Source: Bacteroidales bacterium UBA3824
GTDB lineage: Bacteria > Bacteroidota > Bacteroidia > Bacteroidales > UBA3824
DNA length: 64,000 bases
Direction: 5' to 3'
Assembly (NCBI GenBank): GCA_002393195.1
Contig: DGIK01000079.1
Location: 23,027 to 87,026 of the forward strand
Made by a program: the position numbers and the translations under genes. Position 1 is the stretch's first letter. Each line of letters opens with the position of its first letter. The notes beneath the pieces were generated by a model, which had not been told where the DNA came from, did not search any database, and saw only the letters and a list, made by a program, of their open reading frames with translations. Below, piece after piece: positions 41,905-49,700 of the stretch.

Positions 41905-43131
41905 ATGATAGAAGTAATGTCCCCGGTGGGGAGTTTTGAGACGCTTGCGGCGGCGATTAATGCCGGGGCGCAGTCGGTGTATTTTGGGTTAGGAATCCTC
42001 AATATGAGGGCAAAGTCAACCGTCAATTTCACCGAGGAAGATTTGGACAGCATCGTTGCGACGTGCAAGGAGCATGGCGTGAGGTCGTATCTTGCCATCA
42101 ATACGGTGATGTTTGACGAGGATTTGCCGACAATGCGCCGCCTTGTCGATTTGGCTAAGGCTCATGGCGTTACGGCAATCATAGCGTCCGATGCGTCGGT
42201 GTTGCAATACGCGCTTAGTCAAGGAGTTGAGATACACGCATCTACTCAATTAAATATCAGCAATATAGAGGCGGTCAAGTTTTATGCGCAATTTTGCGAT
42301 GTAGTGGTTTTGGCGCGGGAATGTAGCCTCGACAAGGTGCGCCGCATCCACGACGAAATCATCGCGCAAGACATTCGCGGCCCCAAAGGCGAACTCGTTA
42401 GATTAGAGATGTTTGTGCACGGCGCATTGTGCGTGGCGACGTCGGGCAAATGTTACCTTTCGCTTCATCAGATGAACAGTAGCGCAAACCGTGGTTCGTG
42501 TCTTCAAGTTTGCCGTCGCGGATATGAAGTAACCGACCTCGAAACCGGCGAAAAACTCGCCATCGAAAATGAGTACATCATGTCGCCCAAAGACCTGTGT
42601 ACCATTGAGTTTCTCGACCAAATTCTCGATGCCGGAGTTGAAGTTTTGAAGATAGAAGGCCGCGCCCGTCCGCCGGAGTATGTAACACTCACTACGCAAA
42701 TCTACCGCAACGCCGTCGCCGAAATTCAGGCGCACACCTACACGCCCGAACGCGCCGCCGCCGACAAGGAACGCCTGCGCGAGGTTTTCAACCGCGATTT
42801 TTGGAATGGTTACTACCTCGGTCAACGCCTCGGCGAATGGACCAATCATCCCGGCAACCGCGCCAAATTCCACAAGGAGTTCATCGGCACTGTCAACAAT
42901 TTCTACTCGCGTCTTTCTGTCGCCGAGGTATATCTCAACACCGGCGCGTTGAATGTAGGCGACACGGTGATTTTCATCGGTCAAACCACGGGTGCATTGG
43001 AGGTTACAGTATCAGAATTGCGCCTCGACCTCGCGCCAGTACCAAGCGTCAAGAAAGGCGATGTGTTCTCGATGCCCGTGCCAGAGGTGGTACGGAGGGG
43101 GGATAAGGTGTATTTGAAGGTGGAGAATTGA
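41905..43131 (+). CDS. U32-family peptidase / tRNA-hydroxylation protein
   Basis: 408 aa. The family signature is RLEMFVHGALCVATSGKCYL followed by S and NRGSCLQVCRR, with the Cys residues that hold an iron-sulphur cluster in TrhP/RlhA-type proteins. These proteins (YegQ/TrhP, RlhA) are needed for prephenate-dependent hydroxylation of tRNA uridine-34 or 23S rRNA, and an older name is collagenase-like protease. EVMSPVGSFETLAAAINAGA is the usual start. Which RNA it acts on cannot be told. Single gene after an AT-rich repeat block. Confidence 0.92.
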   Translation: MIEVMSPVGSFETLAAAINAGAQSVYFGLGILNMRAKSTVNFTEEDLDSIVATCKEHGVRSYLAINTVMFDEDLPTMRRLVDLAKAHGVTAIIASDASVLQYALSQGVEIHASTQLNISNIEAVKFYAQFCDVVVLARECSLDKVRRIHDEIIAQDIRGPKGELVRLEMFVHGALCVATSGKCYLSLHQMNSSANRGSCLQVCRRGYEVTDLETGEKLAIENEYIMSPKDLCTIEFLDQILDAGVEVLKIEGRARPPEYVTLTTQIYRNAVAEIQAHTYTPERAAADKERLREVFNRDFWNGYYLGQRLGEWTNHPGNRAKFHKEFIGTVNNFYSRLSVAEVYLNTGALNVGDTVIFIGQTTGALEVTVSELRLDLAPVPSVKKGDVFSMPVPEVVRRGDKVYLKVEN

Positions 43132-43161
43132 TAAAAAATTTGTTTTGTTTCCAAAAATCAT

Positions 43162-43169
43162 TATATTTG
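43162..43169 (+). promoter_or_regulatory. -7 box TATATTTG for the abiE operon
   Basis: Exact TAnnTTTG 24 bp before the ATG at 43194. Confidence 0.5.
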
Positions 43170-43193
43170 CAGAGTTTTAGAAACAAAATCGTT

Positions 43194-43811
43194 ATGGACT
43201 TTTTGACGTTTAGAAAGCGGATGTATCATTTGGGGTGTTTCAATGTGCATCAGATTGCTATTTGGGAACACGCCTTCGACCGCAACAACCTTACCCGTTG
43301 GTGCGCAAGGGGGCTTCTTGTCAAACTCAAAAACGAGTTTTACGCCTTCCCCGAATACAAGCAAGTGAACGATTTTGCGCGTTATATTGCCAACAAGATG
43401 TACAGTCCGTCGTATATCAGCCTTCATTCGGCATTGTCGTTTTATGGAATCATACCCGAAGAAGTAATTTCGATAACAAGCGTTACAACCTTGAAAACCA
43501 ATCAGTTTGTTAACGATTTTGGAACTTACACTTATCAGAAGGTTAAGAGGAATTTGTTTTTCGGATACGAGCCAAAACTTCTGCAAGATGGTCGTGCAAT
43601 GCTGTTTGCAACGCCCGAAAAGGCGATTCTCGACTTGTTGTACCTTTACCCGTTTTATCGGACTGAACAGGATATGATAGAATTGCGTTTCGACGATTAT
43701 TTTATGCAGGAAGACCTCGACAAAGACCGTCTCCAAAATTTCCTCGACAGGATTAAGTGCAAGGCGTTGGACGACAGAGTGAAAACAATGTTAAAAGCAT
43801 ACGGAATATGA
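43194..43811 (+). CDS. abiEi: AbiEi-type antitoxin of a type IV abortive-infection system
   Basis: 205 aa from ATG 43194. An N-terminal winged helix (WEHAFDRNNLTRWCARGLLV, then LKNEFYAFPEY) and the AbiEi C-terminal part with SYISLHSALSFYGIIPEEV and ATPEKAILDLLYLYP, which are family hallmarks. AbiEi represses the operon and opposes the toxin without binding it. Overlaps the toxin gene by ATGA. Confidence 0.88.
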   Translation: MDFLTFRKRMYHLGCFNVHQIAIWEHAFDRNNLTRWCARGLLVKLKNEFYAFPEYKQVNDFARYIANKMYSPSYISLHSALSFYGIIPEEVISITSVTTLKTNQFVNDFGTYTYQKVKRNLFFGYEPKLLQDGRAMLFATPEKAILDLLYLYPFYRTEQDMIELRFDDYFMQEDLDKDRLQNFLDRIKCKALDDRVKTMLKAYGI

Positions 43812-44590
43812 TTGATTTGGAATACATACGCGGCTTTTTCCCGCAGGCGATCGCACGGGACAAGCGTTTTGACCGTTATATGCTCAAAGAATACATACAA
43901 TTGTTGATTCTTGAACACTTGACGACAACACAATTCGCAGAAAATCTGTCTTTTATCGGCGGCACTAATTTGCGTCTTGTGCAAGGCATCGACAGGTTTT
44001 CCGAGGATTTAGATTTCGACTGCAAAAATCTCACGGAAGCCGATTTCATCTCTTTGACAGACAATATCATACGCGATTTGCAAGATGACGGCATCAATGT
44101 GGAGGCTCGCGACAAGGCAAACGCCAAATTGACGGCTTATCGTCGCAATTTGCATTTTCCTCAGTTACTTTTTGACCTTGGGCTTACGGGACACCGCGAG
44201 GAGCGTTTCCTTGTCAAGATTGAGGCACAGGATCAGGGTTTTGTGTATCAGCCAAAGGTGGCAACTATCAACAAGATGGGCTTTTATATTGACGTTCAGA
44301 CTCCGCCCGACGACGTGCTTTGTGCTATGAAACTTTCTGCGCTTATTGCTCGTCAGAAGGGTCGCGACTTTTACGACAGCTTTTTCCTCCTGTCTAAGAC
44401 TATGCCCAATTATGATTATCTTGCAGCAAAGCAAAATATCAACAACCTCGCCGAATTGAAGGCGGCAATATCAAAGACACTTTTGAATGTCGATTTGAAC
44501 GTCAAGAAAAACGATTTCCGCCACCTCCTTTTCCGCGAAGAAAACGCCGAAAGGATTTTTGGGTTCGGCAAGTTTGTGGAAGGGTTGTAG
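43808..44590 (+). CDS. abiEii: AbiEii nucleotidyltransferase toxin
   Basis: 260 aa. FIGGTNLRLVQGIDRFSEDLDFD contains the GS/GT-x-DxD-like nucleotidyltransferase core (GGTxLRL...RFSEDLD) of AbiEii; KLSALIARQKGRDFYDSFFLL is the second conserved block. Members transfer nucleotides, blocking tRNA or other targets, and stop growth on phage infection. With abiEi it forms a full type IV toxin-antitoxin/phage-defence pair. Its TAG stop lies inside the GGGACG palindrome. Confidence 0.9.
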   Translation: MIDLEYIRGFFPQAIARDKRFDRYMLKEYIQLLILEHLTTTQFAENLSFIGGTNLRLVQGIDRFSEDLDFDCKNLTEADFISLTDNIIRDLQDDGINVEARDKANAKLTAYRRNLHFPQLLFDLGLTGHREERFLVKIEAQDQGFVYQPKVATINKMGFYIDVQTPPDDVLCAMKLSALIARQKGRDFYDSFFLLSKTMPNYDYLAAKQNINNLAELKAAISKTLLNVDLNVKKNDFRHLLFREENAERIFGFGKFVEGL

Positions 44591-44611
44591 GGACGCGGCG
44601 CGCCACGTCCC
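44590..44611. repeat. GC-rich palindrome GGGACG...CGTCCC
   Basis: GGGACG-c-GGCGCGCC-a-CGTCCC begins on the last base of the abiEii stop codon. The same sequence is at 48619-48644. Confidence 0.8.
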
Positions 44612-44619
44612 CTCAATGT

Positions 44620-47445
44620 TTATTCCACTGCCAGTCTGAACGTCTTTTTGCAGCCCTTGGCAACGAGCACGCCAACATAAACGCCCGACCTGAGCGTCAG
44701 TTGGTTGTACTCTTGCACATCGTCTATCTGCATCACGAGCGAGCCGGAGGCATTGTAAATATATATCTTGGTGTTATTTGTATCAAACTTGCCGCCGACC
44801 TTCAACGTGATTTTCTCGCCGGATTTGGCGGGATTCGGAAACACACTCACGGCGCAATTGTCCAAGTAGATTTCGGATACGGGAGTCTTGGGGTTAGCAA
44901 CATATTCAACCTTAATCTCTATCTTGCCCGATGGCATAATGTAATTTGCCAAGTTGCCATTCAACGCAACTTCCTGACCATTGACATACAGATGCGCCGT
45001 ATAGCCGTCCTTAATGGTTACAGTGATGTTTATCTCGTCGCCCGCCTTGGCTGTGGGTTGGGAGATTTGCACATCCTCAGACGGCTTGGCGATTTCATAT
45101 TCCTTTTCGGCATATACGGTCTTGATTTCAACATTCTGCGCTGGCATAGTGAACGACGCCTTATAATTGTTGATATTCAACGTATTGCCATTGTATGTCG
45201 CCGACACCAAATCAAACCCTTCGCGTTGCTTGAAGGTGACGCTGATTGCATCATCCACTGCCGCCGTGGTATTGACAACTTGCGAATATTCGTCGGTGGT
45301 GATGGTGTAGGCAATTTGGGAGTATTGGGCGGAGATGGTAACGTCTTTCAGATAATCTTTCATATCGAAAGACGCTTTGAAATCCTTAACTGCAATTTCA
45401 GTGGAATTCACCAACACCTTATCAAGTTTGTAACCCTCAGACGTGCGGTCTTTGATAGTGAGATTTACCTTGTCTTCTATCGTGGCAGTCGTCTTGTCAG
45501 CGGTGATGTTGGCATCAGTGCAAGATATTGCGTAAGCTATGGGGGCATAGACTGTCTTTATCTCAACATTTGCGGCAGGCATTGTGAACGACGATTTGTA
45601 ATTACTTACAGTCAATGCAGTGCCGTTGTATGTTGCAGATGTCAGATTATAACCCTCGCGTTGCTTGAAAGTAATGGTGATTGCATCGTCCACATTCGCA
45701 GTGTTATTGGAGACTTGCGAATATTCGTCGGTGGTGATAGTGTAGGAGATTTTGGAGTATTGCGTCTTTATCTCAACATTTGCGGCGGGCATTGTGAATG
45801 ACGATTTGTAATTATTTACCGTCAATGCAGTGCCGTTGTATGTCGCGGATGTCAGATTATAACCCTCGCGTTGCTTGAAAGTAACATTGATTACATCGTC
45901 AACATTCGCAGTGGTATTGGCGACTTGCGAATATTCGTCGGTGGTGATGGTATAATCGATAGGTGTATAAAATGTTTCAATTTTAACGTCTTCCGATGGC
46001 ATAAAGAACGAAGACATATAATTGTTGATGACTAATAACTTGCCATTGTATGTTGCAGAAGACAGCATATACCCTTTTCGTTGCTCAAAAACGACATTAA
46101 TTCTATCATTAACATCTGCCATTGTTTTGTCGACACTTGAATATTCATCTGTCGCAATACGATTCAAACAAGTATAATTTGCTATGATTGTAACATCACT
46201 TTCGTAATCAATCATTTTAAACGAACCTCTAAACTTTGAAAGAAATATTTTTTGGCCATTAACATAGACCGATTCAAGGAAACATCCCTCATCTGAGCGA
46301 TTATTTACAACAAATTGAATTTCATCAAAAATTGATGCTTGGTCTTTGTTACCCTCAATCATTATATTATCATCAAAAGTAGATATTTCAAATTGAGCAT
46401 CTCCAATATGAATTTGTTTCCAAGTAGAGGGACAAGCACGACTTGTTGTCTCATTATCAGGGATATAACAGCTACCCGTTTCCGACACTTTATGTAACCA
46501 AATTCCATTAGCATTATCATTCAAGAAAAAACTATTATTAATGACAACTGTATGAAGATTTGTACATCCATCAAACATATTATTATAACATCCAGTAATC
46601 ACTGACTTTGCCATTAATGGTGGGGCGACAGTTAAACTAGTACAGTTTCGAAACATATTCCAATAACACAGGCTGGCCAATTTCGTTGCGGGCAAATCTG
46701 GTGCTTTTTTCAAACTTGTACAATCTTGAAACATTTTGTAATAACATTGATCCTCCATAGTTGTTGCCGGCAATTTAGGTGGAATGGATAAATTTGTACA
46801 TCTTTCAAACATTGAACAATAACAACAAAGTGCCAATGTAGTAGCTGGTAACTCGGGAGATGTGGTCAAACTTGTGCAACCTCTAAACATACCAGAATAA
46901 CAAGAATATGCCATAGTTAAAGCTGGCAACTCAGGTGCTTCAATTAGTTTATCACAAAACGCAAACATAGATTCATAACAAGAGCTTGTTAAAGATGTAG
47001 CAGGTAGTTTAGGTGCTTTTATGATAGGACTACCCGTAAATAAATAGCTAAAACAATCGCTTTTGGGAATCTTCGTAATCTCGCCCTTGCCATCTATCAA
47101 AGTCATAATATTGCCTCTACACAAAAAGGGCTTTGATACCTTAAAATACACATGTGTATTGTTCCTCCTAGGATAAGAGTTCACGCCATCAGGATTATTA
47201 CCTTTAAAATACACGTAACTATCCGATTCTGTTATTATCTCAGTTTTCAAATCAAACACTTCCCAATTTTCTTTGTCTAATGAATACCATAACTTCGGAC
47301 AATAGTTGTAGGTACCGCTTTTCTTCAACGAAATTGATGTGCCTGCGTCCACCACAAAGCATAGGTAATCTGGCTCGGCATCCTGTGCAAAAACCGTGCT
47401 TGTCATCGCAATCAATGCGAAAATCAGTGTTAGTAGTTTTTTCAT
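44620..47445 (-). CDS. secreted leucine-rich-repeat protein with T9SS C-terminal domain
   Basis: 941 aa from the ATG at 47445 (the upstream in-frame start adds 12 residues without a signal peptide). Signal peptide (IALIAMTSTVFAQ), a beta domain, then about six LRR-like units around CYxxMFxxCTSLxxAPxLPA (residues about 140-320), as in BspA-type surface proteins. Residues about 360-830 are seven copies of a 70-aa beta repeat (YTITTDEYSQV, TFKQREGYNLTSATYNG, FTMPAANVEIKT). The last 80 residues, with VSVFPNPAKSGEKITLKVGG and SGVYVGVLVAKG, form a type IX sorting domain. It is exported and attached to the cell surface; adhesion is inferred. Confidence 0.87.
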   Translation of the reverse strand: MKKLLTLIFALIAMTSTVFAQDAEPDYLCFVVDAGTSISLKKSGTYNYCPKLWYSLDKENWEVFDLKTEIITESDSYVYFKGNNPDGVNSYPRRNNTHVYFKVSKPFLCRGNIMTLIDGKGEITKIPKSDCFSYLFTGSPIIKAPKLPATSLTSSCYESMFAFCDKLIEAPELPALTMAYSCYSGMFRGCTSLTTSPELPATTLALCCYCSMFERCTNLSIPPKLPATTMEDQCYYKMFQDCTSLKKAPDLPATKLASLCYWNMFRNCTSLTVAPPLMAKSVITGCYNNMFDGCTNLHTVVINNSFFLNDNANGIWLHKVSETGSCYIPDNETTSRACPSTWKQIHIGDAQFEISTFDDNIMIEGNKDQASIFDEIQFVVNNRSDEGCFLESVYVNGQKIFLSKFRGSFKMIDYESDVTIIANYTCLNRIATDEYSSVDKTMADVNDRINVVFEQRKGYMLSSATYNGKLLVINNYMSSFFMPSEDVKIETFYTPIDYTITTDEYSQVANTTANVDDVINVTFKQREGYNLTSATYNGTALTVNNYKSSFTMPAANVEIKTQYSKISYTITTDEYSQVSNNTANVDDAITITFKQREGYNLTSATYNGTALTVSNYKSSFTMPAANVEIKTVYAPIAYAISCTDANITADKTTATIEDKVNLTIKDRTSEGYKLDKVLVNSTEIAVKDFKASFDMKDYLKDVTISAQYSQIAYTITTDEYSQVVNTTAAVDDAISVTFKQREGFDLVSATYNGNTLNINNYKASFTMPAQNVEIKTVYAEKEYEIAKPSEDVQISQPTAKAGDEINITVTIKDGYTAHLYVNGQEVALNGNLANYIMPSGKIEIKVEYVANPKTPVSEIYLDNCAVSVFPNPAKSGEKITLKVGGKFDTNNTKIYIYNASGSLVMQIDDVQEYNQLTLRSGVYVGVLVAKGCKKTFRLAVE
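45180..46000 (-). repeat. about 210-bp coding repeats in the surface protein
   Basis: Nearly identical DNA units of about 210 bp, e.g. the word tgcgaatattcgtcggtggt at about 45281, 45714 and 45924. They encode the 70-aa TTDEYSQV repeats and could recombine to change length. Confidence 0.75.
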
Positions 47446-47481
47446 AATGTTTGCGTTTTTGTTAATTACTATGTTTGACAA

Positions 47482-48213
47482 TTACAAATTATGTAATATG
47501 ATATTTGCTCGTCTTAACTCTATTGGTGTTTTTACACACTTATGGTTGACCGGAAATTGTCGTGCGACTACGATTACTATTGTACAAATTTGAGCTGAAT
47601 TATGCCTAACAAAATCAATTACACAATTCAATGGAGAATTTTGTTGATTTTGCGGCATATAAGAGCAAGCACATATTATTGTATCACAACGCTTTAAACC
47701 GTTAAGTAGTTGATACACATCCTTGGCAGGTTGTTTACATCCATAACCATAATCACCTTGTGTAGCAATACCAATAGACTTCAACATTTGCGATTTTTGT
47801 AATTTTAGTTCGTCTATACGTTCTTCAATTGATTGTATTGTATTGTTTTTACTATACGGATAAATATTTTGTGCCAGACCAATTTTTTTCGCATTTTTTT
47901 CCATATCAATTTTTTTGATTGTTTTCTCAAAATTATCACAATTACAGACTATGCATTCACTTTCATTATAGGTTACATTATTATCATTTACAAATTGTAG
48001 CATTCTTGTCCTATCCACAAATAAAATATCACGAAAATCGTGTCTACACACATCTACCCCATTCAACGAAAAAGCCCACCCTTGGGGTTCTTTGTCGATG
48101 TAATCAAATTGGTTGGTTTCTAACACATTAATCTTTTTCAATTCATCATAAACCATTTTAAGAGTAGTTGTCTTGCCACTCCTATCAGGTCCATACAGTA
48201 CAATCAGTTTCAT
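47482..48213 (-). CDS. unrecognised P-loop ATPase/GTPase-like protein
   Basis: 243 aa. MKLIVLYGPDRSGKTTTLK is a clear Walker A (GPDRSGKT); ECIVCNCDNFE is a possible Walker B. Otherwise unrecognised, Cys-rich in the second half (DTIICACSYMPQNQQ, CTIVIVVARQF). The frame opens upstream of 48213 too, but the ATG there starts the P-loop strand. The gene has a roughly 315-nt leader with a large hairpin. It is AT-rich, and precedes the LRR surface gene by 36 bp, so they may be cotranscribed. Role unknown. Confidence 0.7.
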   Translation of the reverse strand: MKLIVLYGPDRSGKTTTLKMVYDELKKINVLETNQFDYIDKEPQGWAFSLNGVDVCRHDFRDILFVDRTRMLQFVNDNNVTYNESECIVCNCDNFEKTIKKIDMEKNAKKIGLAQNIYPYSKNNTIQSIEERIDELKLQKSQMLKSIGIATQGDYGYGCKQPAKDVYQLLNGLKRCDTIICACSYMPQNQQNSPLNCVIDFVRHNSAQICTIVIVVARQFPVNHKCVKTPIELRRANIILHNL

Positions 48214-48297
48214 AATCTTACCTTGTTTTGCTAATCGTACTTTCAATAATCAGGAAGGAAACCAAACACCACGAAAAAAGGCGTAAACCTTTCTATT

Positions 48298-48470
48298 CGC
48301 ACTCACGGAAAGCCTAGGAAAAAATCCGTCACCCACATATAGATAAGGCTACGCCACAGGCGCAACACTAAATGTGAGTGAAACGGAAACATCCTAATTA
48401 CAGACATTCCGTGAGTCTCTAAAATCTTGCTTTCGAGAAATGAGTTTCCTAGGCTTATTTCTTGAGTGCG
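48298..48470 (-). ncRNA. large folded leader RNA before the P-loop gene
   Basis: Read on the minus strand, CGCACTCA (48463-48470) pairs with TGAGTGCG (48298-48305), AAGCCTAGGAAA (48445-48456) with TTTCCTAGGCTT (48310-48321), CCGT..CAC.CACAT (48371-48386) with ATGTG.GTG.ACGG (48326-48338), and CGCC-tgt-GGCG forms the tip. About 36 pairs in all. A short AAAGG/CCTTT stem followed by a U-run (48274-48292) comes next, then the gene. Same layout as the leader of the HTH gene at 1260. Confidence 0.5.
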
Positions 48471-48534
48471 ATTATAGTTATTATGTCGTTTTTGTCGATG
48501 CCTCAATGCGGGAAATCGACATTTGCTTATACGG

Positions 48535-48542
48535 CAAATTTA
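48535..48542 (-). promoter_or_regulatory. -7 box TAAATTTG for the P-loop gene leader
   Basis: Exact TAnnTTTG on the minus strand; transcription would start near 48528, giving a leader of about 315 nt. Confidence 0.45.
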
Positions 48543-48618
48543 AAAGGGAAGTTTCGGATTACAAAATATATTTTGGGCGATTAACATAAATTAACAAAAC
48601 GGTCGAACGGATACATTG

Positions 48619-48644
48619 TAGGGACGCGGCGCGCCACGTCCCTA
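48619..48644. repeat. GC-rich palindrome TAGGGACG...CGTCCCTA
   Basis: Same palindrome as at 44590, with two more paired bases at each end. Lies in a gene-free stretch (48543-48781) that is otherwise AT-rich, with ATTAATTAATAATCAATAC-like sequence and no visible gene. Confidence 0.8.
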
Positions 48645-48781
48645 CCCATGAATAACGCACATTTTCGAAAATTTGCCCAACAAAATTTTCCTGCAAAATG
48701 TTAGATTAACATAATTAATTAATAATCAATACAATTAATATTTATTAACACACTTTTCTAACATATCTTTTCCAAAAAACA

Positions 48782-48887
48782 AGCGATAACTCCGCCCTAA
48801 CTATAATTTTTTTGGTACTTAGGGCGGAGGTATCGCTGATTGTTCCGCCCTAACTGTATTTTTTTAGGTACTTAGGGCGGAGGTATC
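48782..48887. repeat. paired palindromes, CTCCGCCCTAA family
   Basis: First hairpin: AGCGATAaCTCCGCCCTAA (48782-48800) with TTAGGGCGGAGGTATCGCT (48819-48837). Second: TCCGCCCTAA (48844-48853) with TTAGGGCGGA (48872-48881). Arms match the single hairpin at 18270-18319. Confidence 0.8.
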
Positions 48888-49095
48888 AGCATATGTAATT
48901 GCCATTATTCATCCGCCAAACATTCTGTATGTGCTCATCGTCGTCATCATTGCGGCGGCTGTCCCTCTTCTTGCCATATCGAAACAGCAACGCGGCAATA
49001 ATCAGGAAACCGCCTATCATATACAATTCACAACAAAGGCACACGACTCCTGCAATCAACAGAATTATAGCAACTATTTTTTTCGTTCTTTCCAT
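48886..49095 (-). CDS. small membrane protein
   Basis: 69 aa. Two hydrophobic segments (IVAIILLIAGVVCLCCELYM, GGFLIIAALLFRYG) and a charged Asp/Arg-rich cytoplasmic tail. No family recognised. It ends next to the paired palindromes and starts 25 bp from the end of rdgB, so it may be the last gene of the SprB-rdgB transcript. Confidence 0.6.
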   Translation of the reverse strand: MERTKKIVAIILLIAGVVCLCCELYMIGGFLIIAALLFRYGKKRDSRRNDDDDEHIQNVWRMNNGNYIC

Positions 49096-49120
49096 AATTC
49101 AACCATACCAAATGAAAAAA

Positions 49121-49699
49121 CTACTTTAAGTTAACCGCAATCCAATCCGCCATCTTCCTCAACGCCATTCCACGGTGCGAGATTCCGTTTTTTTCCTCCG
49201 CCGACATCTCCGCCATCGTAACGGAAAATCCATCGGGCTGAAAAATCGGGTCGTAGCCAAAACCGCCATTGCCGTGCTTTTCGGTGGTGATGATGCCATT
49301 GACAAAACCCTCAAAATGATGCACCACGCCATCTATCACCAACACAACTTCGGTGTGAAACCTTGCGCGGCGATTGTCGTTGCCATCGAGGGCGGCGAGA
49401 AGTTTTGCCATATTGTCAGCGGGATTTTTCTGAGGGCCGGCATAACGCGCCGAATACACTCCGGGCGCACCGCCAAGCGCATCAACCTCCAATCCCGTAT
49501 CGTCCGAAAAACAATTGCGGTGATACTTGTTCCAAAGATACAACGCCTTCTCCTCGGCGTTTTCGCAGATGGTTTCGTGCGTCTCTGGCAGGTCGTCGTG
49601 GCAATCAATATCGGCAAGCGACAGAATTTTGTGATTAACGATAATTCCCTGAGCCTCCGACAGTTTACCTGTATTATTTGTAGCAAAAATTAAATCCAT
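49121..49699 (-). CDS. rdgB: XTP/dITP diphosphatase (RdgB/HAM1)
   Basis: 192 aa. FATNNTGKLSEAQGI is the start motif, TICENAEEKALYLW and DDTGLEVDALGGAPGVYSAR the metal and base-binding region, and NGGFGYDPIFQPDG and GISHRGMALRKM complete the family. It removes deaminated purine nucleotides from the pool. Its start is one base from the SprB-repeat gene's stop, so it is cotranscribed with it. Confidence 0.96.
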   Translation of the reverse strand: MDLIFATNNTGKLSEAQGIIVNHKILSLADIDCHDDLPETHETICENAEEKALYLWNKYHRNCFSDDTGLEVDALGGAPGVYSARYAGPQKNPADNMAKLLAALDGNDNRRARFHTEVVLVIDGVVHHFEGFVNGIITTEKHGNGGFGYDPIFQPDGFSVTMAEMSAEEKNGISHRGMALRKMADWIAVNLK

Positions 49700-49700
49700 A

